DNA of 64,000 nucleotides from Acidiflorens sp963847715 (lineage in GTDB: Bacteria > Acidobacteriota > Terriglobia > Terriglobales > Acidobacteriaceae). The stretch spans positions 1 to 64,000 of the forward strand of contig CAWKAZ010000015.1 in assembly GCA_963847715.1 (NCBI GenBank). The letters run 5' to 3'. Below are positions 16,852 to 26,065 of this stretch, piece after piece. A program made the position numbers and the translations under genes. Within the stretch, counting starts at the first letter, position 1. Every line of letters begins with the position of its first letter. The notes below the pieces were generated by a model that saw only the letters and a program-made list of their open reading frames with translations, was not told the origin of the DNA and ran no database searches.

Positions 16852-17754
16852 ATGGCGATTCGTGTAGCTAGCGCACCGATCAACTGGGGCATCATGGAGC
16901 ACGTCGAACTCCCGAAAGACTATCCGTGGGGACGGGTGCTCGATGAGATCAAGGCTTCCGGCTACGCGGGCACGGAGTTGGGTCCCTATGGATTTCTTCC
17001 CGCCGACTCGGCCCAGTTGCGCAGCGAACTCGAGAAACGGTCGCTGACGCTGTGCTCGGCCTTCGTTGACATTGAACTCGGCAACCCGTCCGCTATCGCG
17101 GATGGCCTGGCATTCGTGGCCCGCTCGGCGCGCCTGATCAGCGACGCGGGCGCACGCCTGCTGGTTCTCTCCGACAAAATCCTGCCCGATCGAAATGCTA
17201 CGGCCGGCCGCCGCGAAGAATCGAATCAGCTGTCATGGAACGACGAGCAGTGGCGAACGGCGGCGTCTGCGATCAGTTCGGTGATTGCGCTGTGCAGAAA
17301 GGTTGGACTGCGGGTGGCATTTCACCATCATGCCGGAAGCCACGTGGAGACTCCGGAAGAAGTGGATCGCTTGTTCTCTCTGTTCCCTGCGGACGAACTG
17401 GGCCTGTGTCTCGACACGGGACACTATGTCTATTGCGGCGGAGACACGGTGGAGTTCCTGGAGAAGCAGGTTTCGCGTGTGTGGTGCGTGCACGCGAAAG
17501 ATCTTTACGAAAGCAAGGCGGCGGAAGCCCGCAGTGCGCGCATGAACTTCCACGCTGCGGTACGCCACGGAATCTTTGCGCCGCTCGGCAAGGGAGATAT
17601 CAACTTCCCCAAGGTGGTCTCGCTGCTGCAAAAAGGAAACTTCGACGGCTGGGTGGTAGTCGAGGCTGACGTGCTCCCGGGCGGAGTAGGAGCGGACGCT
17701 CCTCTGCCCAATGCGATCGCCGGGAGAGGGTACCTGCGTCTGCTCGGGATATGA
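16852..17754 (+). CDS. iolE: IolE/MocC-like inosose dehydratase (sugar phosphate isomerase/epimerase fold)
   Basis: 300 residues, AP-endonuclease-2-type TIM barrel. It opens with APINWGIMEHVELP, and GYAGTELGPYGFLPADSAQL is the hallmark of the MocC/IolE subgroup. Metal-binding residues are visible in VAFHHHAGSHVETPEE, CLDTGHYVY, VHAKDLYE and VVVEAD. IolE dehydrates 2-keto-myo-inositol to the trihydroxycyclohexanedione taken by IolD; MocC is its rhizopine-pathway relative. The choice between the two cannot be made from sequence reading. The gene lies between the TonB receptor and the second lacI. Together with iolB, iolD and iolG it completes the ring-opening part of the pathway. Confidence 0.82.
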   Translation: MAIRVASAPINWGIMEHVELPKDYPWGRVLDEIKASGYAGTELGPYGFLPADSAQLRSELEKRSLTLCSAFVDIELGNPSAIADGLAFVARSARLISDAGARLLVLSDKILPDRNATAGRREESNQLSWNDEQWRTAASAISSVIALCRKVGLRVAFHHHAGSHVETPEEVDRLFSLFPADELGLCLDTGHYVYCGGDTVEFLEKQVSRVWCVHAKDLYESKAAEARSARMNFHAAVRHGIFAPLGKGDINFPKVVSLLQKGNFDGWVVVEADVLPGGVGADAPLPNAIAGRGYLRLLGI

Positions 17755-17844
17755 TGAAAGTTCGGGAGCACTCGTACGGATTGTGGGATGGTGCTCCGGT
17801 TCGCACTGGGTCAGGCCGGCAATTGCCGCTGGCCGAAGAAACGT

Positions 17845-18933
17845 ATGCCGCCGGAACGAAAGACTCGCAAGCGAAAAGCCAATAAGGCGCCGAGCATCTA
17901 CGACGTCGCTAAGGAAGCGCGCGTCTCGGTTTTTACCGTCTCCGCGGTCATCAACGATAAGAGCCACGTCGGCAAGGCACTCAAACAGCGCGTCGATGCG
18001 GCCATTCTGAAGTTGAATTACCGTCCGAACCTGTTGGCTCGCGGCCTGGCGAATCGGCGAACCCATACGATCGGAATCGTGGTTCCAGACATTTCCAATC
18101 CTTTTTTCCCGCTGGTAGTTCGCGGAGCGGAAGATGCCGCCCAAAAGCACGGCTACAACATTCTGCTGTGCGACAGCGACGATCGGCTAGAACGCGAAGA
18201 AGAGTGTCTTGATGTGTTGCTGGCCAAGCGGGTTGACGGCATCCTTCTGACCAAGTCGCCGCAGGCCTTTCGTCCTCAGTTGCGGCAACTGATCGAAGAC
18301 GCGAAGGTGCCTTTCGTTCTGCTCATGCGAACCTATCCCGACCTCACGAAAGATGCCGTGATCACCGATGACTACAAAGGCGCGTATGAGGCGGTAAGTC
18401 AACTGGCAAGAGCTGGGCATAAGAAAATCGGACTGCTCGGCGGCCCGATGACGGTCAGCAACGGGCGAGAACGCTGGAAGGGATTTCGCGACGCGCTCGA
18501 GGCGAACGGGCTGACTCACGAACCGGAACTCGTCATCCAGGGCGATTACCGCATTGAGTCGGGCTATCGCGGCGGCCATGCGCTGCTTTCACGAAGTCCG
18601 GATGGAATCTACGTCGCGAATTACCTCATGACGGTGGGCCTTTTGAAGGCCGCGGAAGAAATGGGGATGCGGTGCCCGGAGGATTTCGGGCTGGTGAGTT
18701 TTGACGATTATCCTTGGCTTGCTGTGTTTCGGCCGCGGCTGACGACGGTTGAGCTGCCGAAATATCAGATTGGATTCGAGGCGACCGAATTGCTGCTGAA
18801 ACGGATCAAGGGCGAGCCAGCTCGCGGCGGTACCGTGAAGCTTCCACCAGAGCTGCATGTGCGCGAGTCTTGCGGCTTTCAGCTGCGTCCGAACCGAAAT
18901 TCGACTGATTCGCGCAATGAGGTTCGAGCGTAG
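17845..18933 (+). CDS. LacI family transcriptional regulator (copy 2)
   Basis: About 362 residues from the ATG at 17845 (MPPERKTRKRKANKAPS); an in-frame ATG at 17788 would add 19 residues of non-family sequence. The HTH is SIYDVAKEARVSVFTVSAVI with the hinge LNYRPNLLARGLA. The effector domain includes IVVPDISNPFFPLVV and LVSFDDYPWLAVFRPRLTT. It is paralogous to the LacI at 6512 across the whole protein. The recognition helices are nearly the same (VSVFTVSAVIN), so both may read the same AAGCG-type sites while sensing different ligands. It begins 90 bp after the IolE/MocC-like gene and may be co-transcribed with it. Confidence 0.92.
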   Translation: MPPERKTRKRKANKAPSIYDVAKEARVSVFTVSAVINDKSHVGKALKQRVDAAILKLNYRPNLLARGLANRRTHTIGIVVPDISNPFFPLVVRGAEDAAQKHGYNILLCDSDDRLEREEECLDVLLAKRVDGILLTKSPQAFRPQLRQLIEDAKVPFVLLMRTYPDLTKDAVITDDYKGAYEAVSQLARAGHKKIGLLGGPMTVSNGRERWKGFRDALEANGLTHEPELVIQGDYRIESGYRGGHALLSRSPDGIYVANYLMTVGLLKAAEEMGMRCPEDFGLVSFDDYPWLAVFRPRLTTVELPKYQIGFEATELLLKRIKGEPARGGTVKLPPELHVRESCGFQLRPNRNSTDSRNEVRA

Positions 18934-18996
18934 ATTGCGGCCTCCTATTTGCGGTTTTTCTTTCCCCATCTCCACCACGGCTTTAGAATCGCAACG

Positions 18997-20727
18997 ATGG
19001 CGCTGAACCGAAGACAGTGGCTCAGGAATCTGGCGGCGGCTGGCGCCGGTTCTCTGCTGCGGCCATTTGCCGTCCGGGGCTTCGCTGCTGCGCCTCCCGC
19101 TTCCTATTTCCCTCGCTACATTGATGTCGGGAAACAAGCTGGGCTGCTGGCGAAGACGGTTCTCTTGGGCCACGAGAATAAGGACTTCCTGCTGTCCACG
19201 ACCGGCGGCGGCATCGCGTTGTTCGACTACGACAATGACGGCTGGCTTGATATCTTCGTCGTCAATGGCTGGGGACTTAAGGACTTCCCCAAGGGAGAAG
19301 AGCCGACCAATCACCTGTATCACAACAATCACGACGGCACTTTCACGGATGTGACCGAAAAGGCCGGACTGGTGCGGCACGGCTGGGGACAGGGCGTTTG
19401 CGTCGGCGACTACGACAACGACGGCAACCTCGACCTGTTCGTCACCTATTTCGGCAGCAACGTTCTGTATCACAACAACGGCAACGGCACCTTCACGGAT
19501 GTGACTCGCGAATCGGGCCTGCTGCAGGCCGAGGAACATTGGAACACGGGCGCGGCTTTCGTCGATTACAACCGCGACGGTCATCTCGATCTTTTTGTCA
19601 GCAACTACGTTGACCATCAGTATGGGCTATTGCTGTACGACAGCAACCCGGCATTGATGGGCCAGCAGTCGCCAGTGCTTTACGGAGTCGCGGGACTCAA
19701 AGGTACGAAGAATCTTCTGTATCGCAACGACGGCAACGGCAAGTTTACAGACGTGTCGGAAGAGGCAGGAATCCGCAGGGCCGAGCCCACATTTGGATTC
19801 ACTCCCTGTGTCGGCGACTACGACAACGACGGCTGGCCTGACATCTACGTTGCGGATGATTCGACTCCCAGCCTTCTCTTCATGAACAACCGCGACGGCA
19901 CTTTCCGCGAGAGCGGCATGCTCGCCGGAGTGGCCTATGATGCCAACGGCCGCACCCAGGGCGGGATGGGCGCCGACTCCGTTGACTACGATGGCGATGG
20001 GATGCTCGATCTCGTGAAAACGAATTTCTCGGACGAGATGCCGAGCCTTTATCGCAACGAAGGCAAGGGCTTCTTTACCGATGTCACCGTTCCCTCCGGA
20101 CTCGCGGGTGAGACGACGTCGGTGAAGTGGGGCACGGGCTTCATCGATTTCGATGATGATGGGCATCCGGATCTGATGATTGCCAGCGGTTCCATCTATT
20201 CTCCGGGCACGGGCACGCACCACGTACTTCCGAAGACGGATAGCAAGTTGATTCTGATGCGCAACGTGGATGGCCGGTTCGTGAATATATCGGATCAAGC
20301 GGGCCCGGCGTTTTCGGCATCGCGTTGCAGCCGGGGCGCAGCTTTCGGCGACATCTTTAATACAGGGCGGATCGACATCGTACTCAATAACCTCAATGAC
20401 TATCCGTCGCTGTTGCGGAATCAATCGCCCCCGGCAAACGGATGGCTACTGCTGAAACTCATCGGCACCAAGACGAATCGGGCAGCCATTGGCTCGCGCG
20501 TAACTCTCGAAGCAAGCGGCCGGCGCCAGGTGCAAGAGGTTCGCAGTGGCGGCAGTTTTTGTTCTCAGAATGATCTCCGCTTACATTTCGGCCTGGGCGC
20601 GGCGAAGGACGCGCGGGTGCTGGTGCGGTGGCTCGGGGGCGCGGAAGAATCTTTTGAGCACGTAGTCGCTAATCGGCTCGTCGTGATCCAGGAAGGCAAG
20701 GGGATCGTCTCACAGGAATCGTTTTGA
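18997..20727 (+). CDS. CRTAC1/ASPIC-UnbV FG-GAP repeat protein, Tat-exported
   Basis: 576 residues from the ATG at 18997, chosen because it gives a compact Tat signal (MALNRRQWLRNLAAAGAG). The body is a beta-propeller of FG-GAP/VCBS repeats with calcium-binding DxDxDGxxD motifs: DYDNDGWLDI, DYDNDGNLDL, DYNRDGHLDL, DYDNDGWPDI, DYDGDGMLDL and DFDDDGHPDL. An ASPIC/UnbV domain follows at the C-terminus (IGSRVTLEASGRRQVQEVRS, then LHFGLGAAKDARVLVRWLGG). Such proteins are exported and common in Acidobacteriota and Planctomycetes; their molecular role is poorly known. The stop overlaps the start of the TPR gene, so the two form a coupled pair. Confidence 0.9.
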   Translation: MALNRRQWLRNLAAAGAGSLLRPFAVRGFAAAPPASYFPRYIDVGKQAGLLAKTVLLGHENKDFLLSTTGGGIALFDYDNDGWLDIFVVNGWGLKDFPKGEEPTNHLYHNNHDGTFTDVTEKAGLVRHGWGQGVCVGDYDNDGNLDLFVTYFGSNVLYHNNGNGTFTDVTRESGLLQAEEHWNTGAAFVDYNRDGHLDLFVSNYVDHQYGLLLYDSNPALMGQQSPVLYGVAGLKGTKNLLYRNDGNGKFTDVSEEAGIRRAEPTFGFTPCVGDYDNDGWPDIYVADDSTPSLLFMNNRDGTFRESGMLAGVAYDANGRTQGGMGADSVDYDGDGMLDLVKTNFSDEMPSLYRNEGKGFFTDVTVPSGLAGETTSVKWGTGFIDFDDDGHPDLMIASGSIYSPGTGTHHVLPKTDSKLILMRNVDGRFVNISDQAGPAFSASRCSRGAAFGDIFNTGRIDIVLNNLNDYPSLLRNQSPPANGWLLLKLIGTKTNRAAIGSRVTLEASGRRQVQEVRSGGSFCSQNDLRLHFGLGAAKDARVLVRWLGGAEESFEHVVANRLVVIQEGKGIVSQESF

Positions 20728-22580
20728 ACTTGTCTTGCCACGCTGTCGTCAGAGTGGTTCGCACAACCGCAACTGCTGCAGCACTCCTATGCGCGCTCGG
20801 GGCGGCGGCGTTTCCGCAGAGTTCTCCTTCTCCAGCGAGTTCCAGAGCAGCGGCACAGGCGGCCTACGAACAAGCGGTTCAATTTCTTCAGCAAGGCAGG
20901 AGCGAAGAAGCTCTAGCCACGGCCGATGCTGCCATTCGAGCTGGCGCCCTTGATCCTTCTCTCTACAACGTCAAAGGACTGGCGGCCAGCGAACTCGGCC
21001 GCGACGACGAGGCGCAAGAGAGTTTTCGCGCGGTGATTCGCCTCTCGCCGAAATCGGCGATGGGATACAACAATCTCGGCGTGTTGTTCTCGAAGCTTGG
21101 ACGTTATCAAGACGCCGCAACGAATTTCCGCGAGGCGCATGCTCGCGATCTGCAGAACTTTACAGCCCTTCTCGGCCTGGGAACCTCTCTCTCTGCGTTG
21201 CACCAATACGACTCCGCTGCAAAGTACCTCGAACAAGCCTGGGCAGTTCGCCGCGGCGATTTTCAGACAGGGTATGAATGGGCGCGCGCGTTGTTCGAGG
21301 CGAAGCAACCGGCCGCCGCAAAGAAAACTCTGGATCAAGTTCACGCGCCGCCGGATTCCGATTCTGCCGTGAAGTATTATTCTTTGGCTGGAGCGATTGC
21401 CGCGTCACTACACAATAACGCTGGTGCGGTTGAAGCCTATCTCCACGCTTATGCCCTCAGTCCGCGCTCGTATGACATTTACCTGGCTTTGGTTCAGGCC
21501 AGCGTTTCTTCGGGAACTACGCCTACGCCCGAGAACCTTCCTGCTCCTCCCGAGAATTTGACGACGGACCAGAATCTAACGCTCGGTCTGTTTTTTCTTT
21601 CGCACGACGCTTACCAGGCTGCGATCCCTCGACTGGAACAGGCTCTGCAGCAGGACGAGTCCAATGAAACAGCCGCTCTGAATCTCGCGCTGGCATATAA
21701 AGATACCGGTAAAATTCCAGCCGGAGTCGAGGTCATAGACAAAGCGCTGGGGAAGAAGCAGTCGGGCGCTCTCTACAACACGTTGGCTGAGTTGCAGGAA
21801 GCATCGGGTCAGTACGTCGACGCCGTACAGAATTATCAACGCGCCGTGGAACTCGAGCCGGCAAACGAAGATTACTACTTCGACCTCGGCATGGAATATC
21901 TGTCCCACTTCACGTTTGGCCCGGCGCACGAGGTCTTCCAGGTGGGCACGCAGAAGTTTCCTAAATCTGCTCGCCAATTTTTGGGGCTGGCGTTCAGCCA
22001 CTACGCAGTTCGCGAATATCTACAGTCGGCGGACGCTTTTACCAAGGCGCTTGAGATTGACCCGGAATCGCCCGCTGTTTTGAAAGCGTGGAACGCGGTG
22101 CTGAGTAGTTTGTCGCCCGCCGACTGGGAAGCGATTCTGCCGCGGCTGGACAAGCTAGCGCAGGCGCATCCCCAAAGCGCCGATCTTGCTTTCTGCTACG
22201 GCGCAGCTCTATTCCGGTCGGAATTTGCGAAGGGACCGAAGGGTACATTGAAACGCGCACAAGGCTTTCTTGAGAGGTCTGTGAAATTGCGGTCTGACTT
22301 TCCCGCAGCTCGCATCGAATTGGCCGGATTGTATGCCGCGCAAAAGCAGGATCAAAAAGCCGTCGACCAATATATTGAGGCGATCCGCGAGGATCCGAAG
22401 TCTGACATCCCTCACTATCGCTTGGGCCAACTCTACCGGCAGATGAACAAGATGGATGTAGCAAGTGCGGAACTAGCCCGCTATCAGGAACTTTCGCGGT
22501 TGCACCAGGAAGAGATCAAGCGTAACCGCAGCGCCATTCAGCAGTTCGTACTCTCTGCGCCAGCCAGAACCAACAACTAG
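20724..22580 (+). CDS. Exported TPR-repeat protein partnered with the CRTAC1 protein
   Basis: 618 residues from a TTG overlapping the preceding TGA by 4 bp, which indicates translational coupling. An N-terminal hydrophobic stretch (about residues 15-31, ending AAAFPQ) looks like a signal peptide. The rest is tandem tetratricopeptide repeats, for example SAMGYNNLGVLFSKLGRYQDA, ETAALNLALAYKDTGKIPAGV and EDYYFDLGMEYLSHFTFGPA, suggesting a periplasmic scaffold. CRTAC1 plus TPR pairs recur in Acidobacteriota. It converges with the minus-strand Gfo/Idh gene with only 8 bp between stops. Confidence 0.88.
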   Translation: MNLSCHAVVRVVRTTATAAALLCALGAAAFPQSSPSPASSRAAAQAAYEQAVQFLQQGRSEEALATADAAIRAGALDPSLYNVKGLAASELGRDDEAQESFRAVIRLSPKSAMGYNNLGVLFSKLGRYQDAATNFREAHARDLQNFTALLGLGTSLSALHQYDSAAKYLEQAWAVRRGDFQTGYEWARALFEAKQPAAAKKTLDQVHAPPDSDSAVKYYSLAGAIAASLHNNAGAVEAYLHAYALSPRSYDIYLALVQASVSSGTTPTPENLPAPPENLTTDQNLTLGLFFLSHDAYQAAIPRLEQALQQDESNETAALNLALAYKDTGKIPAGVEVIDKALGKKQSGALYNTLAELQEASGQYVDAVQNYQRAVELEPANEDYYFDLGMEYLSHFTFGPAHEVFQVGTQKFPKSARQFLGLAFSHYAVREYLQSADAFTKALEIDPESPAVLKAWNAVLSSLSPADWEAILPRLDKLAQAHPQSADLAFCYGAALFRSEFAKGPKGTLKRAQGFLERSVKLRSDFPAARIELAGLYAAQKQDQKAVDQYIEAIREDPKSDIPHYRLGQLYRQMNKMDVASAELARYQELSRLHQEEIKRNRSAIQQFVLSAPARTNN

Positions 22581-22588
22581 CGCGGCTT

Positions 22589-23611
22589 TTACGTGCGGGT
22601 TCGGTTGTCCACCTTCACCACTCGCGCTTCACGATACGACTTCTCGGCCGCAGCCGCCACCGCCACAGCTTGACGCCCGTCGAAAGCATCCACCTTCGTA
22701 GGCTTATCCGCAAGAATGGTCTGAACGAAATCGCGCATCTGGAGCAGGTATCCATCGGCAAAACGCGCCAGGAAATGATCCACGATATCCGTCTTCGCGC
22801 CAGCGGATGTGAGCACCAGTTCGGCAGTGTGCTGCAGGTACCCGGTGATGATGGTGCCTTTCGAGCCGACAATCTCCGTGCGAATGTCATAGCCGTAACC
22901 GGATTGCATGTAGTTCTCGACCGCTCCCAGTGTCCCGCGCGAAAACTTCATGTTGAGCAGCGCGGTATCGATGTCATTGAACTGCGCTGCTTCCGGGAAA
23001 ACCAGAATTGCTCCGTAGGCGTGAATTTCAGAGATCTCGTCGTTCATCAGCCAGCGGCCAAGATCGAATTCGTGAACGGTGGAGTCCTGGAAAAACATCC
23101 CGTTGACGCCGCTCGCCATGTAGCCGACCGGCGGAGGCGCCGGATCCCGGGCCAAAGACTTGAAGATAACAGGGTCGCCGATTTCTCCGGCCTCAATGCG
23201 CTGCTTGGCTCTCACGTTTGGAGGGTCATAGCGGCGGACGTGGCCGACCTGCACGCGCACTCCGGCCTTTTGTGTAAGGTCCAGCACTTCATCGGATTCT
23301 TCGACGGTGAGCGTGAAGGGTTTTTCGCAGAAGATGTCCTTACCAGCGTGGGCGCATACCTTCATGGCCGCGCCGTGGAACTTCGCCGGCGTCACCACAA
23401 CAATCGCCTGGATATCCTTGCGTTCAGCCAAAGCTTCGACGCTGTTGTAGGCGTGTTCAATCTCAAGTTCGGCGGCAACCTGTTTGGCGCGATTCAGGTC
23501 GGCGTCGGCGACCGCGACGAGTTGCGCTTCCGGGATCCGGTGGCGGAGGTTATACGCGTGCTGCCTCCCCATCGTGCCTACGCCCAAGACACCTATGCCC
23601 AGCTTTGCCAT
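22589..23611 (-). CDS. Inositol dehydrogenase-like Gfo/Idh oxidoreductase (paralog of iolG)
   Basis: 340 residues. The N-terminus GIGVLGVGTMGRQHAYNLRH is the NAD-binding motif, FCEKPFTLT carries the catalytic lysine, and VGHVRRYDPPNVRAKQRIEAG matches the inositol dehydrogenase group. The active-site segment QDSTVHEFDLGRW keeps both the aspartate and the histidine expected from Bacillus IolG, unlike the copy at 9814. It is the last gene of the leftward run adh-aminotransferase-Gfo/Idh-Gfo/Idh. It probably oxidises a cyclitol epimer (scyllo or chiro) or a deaminated product; this is an inference from context. Confidence 0.9.
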   Translation of the reverse strand: MAKLGIGVLGVGTMGRQHAYNLRHRIPEAQLVAVADADLNRAKQVAAELEIEHAYNSVEALAERKDIQAIVVVTPAKFHGAAMKVCAHAGKDIFCEKPFTLTVEESDEVLDLTQKAGVRVQVGHVRRYDPPNVRAKQRIEAGEIGDPVIFKSLARDPAPPPVGYMASGVNGMFFQDSTVHEFDLGRWLMNDEISEIHAYGAILVFPEAAQFNDIDTALLNMKFSRGTLGAVENYMQSGYGYDIRTEIVGSKGTIITGYLQHTAELVLTSAGAKTDIVDHFLARFADGYLLQMRDFVQTILADKPTKVDAFDGRQAVAVAAAAEKSYREARVVKVDNRTRT

Positions 23612-23634
23612 GATCGTCCTCGTTCGAGATTCTC

Positions 23635-24660
23635 TCAGTACGTGATCGCCACAGTGCGGCGCTGCTTCACGGCGCGATAGATCGCGTCGATAATAATGAT
23701 GTCGCGCATGCCCTGCTCGCCGGTCGGTTCGGGCTCGCGACCCTGCCGGATGCAGTCGGCGAATTCATCGATTTCCAGAACAAACTCATCCATCGCTTTG
23801 AAGGTTTTGTCGAACCATTTGCCGGCCACCTTCCCGCAGAGGCGGCGTTCTTCTTCGAAGGCAAATGCGGGGCCCAGTTCGGCCCAGCCCTTTACTCCGT
23901 GGATATGGACAAACGACGAGAACGCGGCGCTGTAGGCGGCGGTTCCCTGCAGGATGATGCCACTCTTGAAGTCGAGACGAAACGCAACTCCCTCTTCCAC
24001 TTCTTTATATCGTCTCTTGTCGCGCACCCAGCTGATGCCGGTCGCTGCGATCGGATCTTCATCCACCAGCCAGCGAGTGGTGTTGATGCAATAGACGCCG
24101 AGGTCCGTCAGCGGGCCGCCTCCACACAATTTCTTGGAGAACAGCCATGCCGATGAATTGTCGCCGTACGGCCGCAGCTCACTGAACAAAGTGTGGATGA
24201 TATCGATCTTGCCAAGTTCACCCGACGTGATCATCTTCTTGAGCATCAGGCTGCTGGGCTCAAAATATTTTCGATATGCGGTCATGAACAACACTTTGTT
24301 CCGGCGGCAGGTGTTGACCATGTTGCGAGCCTGCTTCACCGTCGCAGACAAAGGTTTTTCGCAGAGCACGTGCTTGCCGGCTTTGGCTGCGGCTACGGCG
24401 TATTTTTCATGCTCCCCCGGCGGGGTGGCGATATATACGGCTTCGACCAACGGATTTTCCAGACATTGGGAAAACTCGTCGTAGGTGAGGGCCTGACTGG
24501 CTTTGAAAGCCTGGGCATACTTCGCAGCCTTGCTCTTGTCACCGCTTACGACCGCGATGAGTTTAGCTTTCTTGCTGTGCGCGAAGGCAGGTAGGACTGC
24601 TACCTGAGAGATGCCACCCAGTCCCACCACCGCGTATCCGACTCGTTTTCCCGACGCCAT
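23635..24660 (-). CDS. Gfo/Idh/MocA family oxidoreductase, GFOR-like (paralog of 12004 gene)
   Basis: 341 residues. YAVVGLGGISQVAVLPAF is the Rossmann motif, LCEKPLSATV has the catalytic lysine, and GGGPLTDLGVYCINTTRWLV has the GFOR-type tyrosine. It aligns by eye throughout with the rightward gene at 12004, including FMTAYRKYFEPSSLMLKK and GPAFAFEEERRLCGK. It lies 23 bp upstream of the next Gfo/Idh gene and 47 bp after the aminotransferase, in one leftward operon. No signal peptide is seen. The substrate is unknown; cyclitol or sugar is expected from neighbours. Confidence 0.9.
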   Translation of the reverse strand: MASGKRVGYAVVGLGGISQVAVLPAFAHSKKAKLIAVVSGDKSKAAKYAQAFKASQALTYDEFSQCLENPLVEAVYIATPPGEHEKYAVAAAKAGKHVLCEKPLSATVKQARNMVNTCRRNKVLFMTAYRKYFEPSSLMLKKMITSGELGKIDIIHTLFSELRPYGDNSSAWLFSKKLCGGGPLTDLGVYCINTTRWLVDEDPIAATGISWVRDKRRYKEVEEGVAFRLDFKSGIILQGTAAYSAAFSSFVHIHGVKGWAELGPAFAFEEERRLCGKVAGKWFDKTFKAMDEFVLEIDEFADCIRQGREPEPTGEQGMRDIIIIDAIYRAVKQRRTVAITY

Positions 24661-24707
24661 CGATAGGTTTTCCCTTTCGTTCCTCTAAGAGAGAACAGGA
24701 TTGCTGA

Positions 24708-26006
24708 TTAGCTTTCCCGATCCGCTCGGCTCAGACCCTGGTCTTTGATTGCGCGGTGCTCCACATTGCGCAACTCTTCGATGTTCTCGAGAACCTTCTT
24801 GATCGCATCGACGATGCTGTCCACGTTCTCTTTGCCGCCCAGGAAAAGATGATGCGAGAACCAGACCGCTTCGTGGTACGCGGCGCGCTCCGCGGCCGGA
24901 CACTTGTACATGTTGCGCAAATCGAGCGGCTTCTCGCGTCCCCAACTCAATGCCGGATAATCGGCTGGGTTGAGCGGGAAGAGCGAACTGCGATATACAG
25001 GCTCGTAGAAGAGTCCGTCGCACGGTATGCCTTCCAACTGAAGAGCCGCGACAAACTTCGCGCGCGGGATGTCCTTCACCTGCTCCGCGTAATACTTCAG
25101 CACGTAACCGTAGGGAGCCAGGCGCGTGATGCGCGGTTCCGGCTTGAGCAGGCCCAGGCCCGTCGTACCGCGCAGGCGCGACTCGAAATATTCCATATTG
25201 TCCTGACGCACTTTGGCCTGTTCAGGAAGGCGCTCCAGTTGCGGATTTAGCACTGCCGCCTGGAATTCACCCAGGCGGTAATTGAAGCCAATCATGCGGT
25301 GGTGGAATTGGTCGGTGACGCTGCGGCGGCCGGTATTGATGTAGGACTGGACGCGCTCGAAGTATTCGAGATTGTTGGTGATGACCGCTCCACCCTCACC
25401 GGAGGTAATCAACTTGCTGGATTGAAAACTGAAAGCACCGAGGTCGCCGATCGACCCCGCGCCCTTGCCGCGCCACATGCCGCCGTGGGCGTGTGCGCAG
25501 TCTTCGACGATCTTGATGCCGTGCTTCGCAGCCAAGGGGACAAGAATGTCGAGGTCGGCAAACCGCATCCCCAGGTGAACAGGGAGAAAAGCCTTCGTCT
25601 TCGGCGTGATAGCCTGCTCGACCAGTTTGGCGTCGAGGCAATAAGTGTCGGGATCGACATCGACGAAAACGGGAACCGCATTCACCAGCAGCACCGGGCC
25701 CACGGTTCCCTCCCAGGTGTAGGCGGGCACGATGACCTCATCGCCGGGGCGGATATCAATGGCTTTGAGCGCCGCCTGAATGGCTACAGTGCCGGTGTTC
25801 ACGGCCTGGCCATACTTGGCCGTATGGAATGCTGCAAATGCTTTGCCGAAGGCGTCGCCATGCTTGCCAGGGAAAGGCTGGCCGCCCCACTTGGTATTGG
25901 TCAGAACGTCTTCCAGTGCCTGCCTCTCTTTGTCGGTATAAATCGGCCAAGCATCAAAGCGCTTTTTTCGGATCGGCTCGCCGCCGGTAATCGCCAGTTT
26001 TCCCAT
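24708..26006 (-). CDS. DegT/DnrJ/EryC1/StrS aminotransferase, StsC-like
   Basis: 432 residues, PLP-dependent. The N-terminus LAITGGEPIRKKRFDAWPIY is typical of the StsC/AHBA-synthase branch. VEDCAHAHGG contains Asp169, which holds the pyridine nitrogen, and SFQSSKLITSGEGG contains Lys198, the expected Schiff-base lysine. Members of this branch transaminate keto-cyclitols such as scyllo-inosose in aminoglycoside pathways, and the reaction is reversible. In a catabolic cluster it could deaminate scyllo-inosamine to scyllo-inosose, which would fit the MocD/MocE-like pair. The alternative is amino-sugar formation. It is the second gene of the operon starting at the zinc dehydrogenase. Confidence 0.9.
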   Translation of the reverse strand: MGKLAITGGEPIRKKRFDAWPIYTDKERQALEDVLTNTKWGGQPFPGKHGDAFGKAFAAFHTAKYGQAVNTGTVAIQAALKAIDIRPGDEVIVPAYTWEGTVGPVLLVNAVPVFVDVDPDTYCLDAKLVEQAITPKTKAFLPVHLGMRFADLDILVPLAAKHGIKIVEDCAHAHGGMWRGKGAGSIGDLGAFSFQSSKLITSGEGGAVITNNLEYFERVQSYINTGRRSVTDQFHHRMIGFNYRLGEFQAAVLNPQLERLPEQAKVRQDNMEYFESRLRGTTGLGLLKPEPRITRLAPYGYVLKYYAEQVKDIPRAKFVAALQLEGIPCDGLFYEPVYRSSLFPLNPADYPALSWGREKPLDLRNMYKCPAAERAAYHEAVWFSHHLFLGGKENVDSIVDAIKKVLENIEELRNVEHRAIKDQGLSRADRES

Positions 26007-26065
26007 CGGAGAATCTCCTTAGCAACTGCTTTTGTACTTCAGATTGAGGTACACAGATTTCGCAA

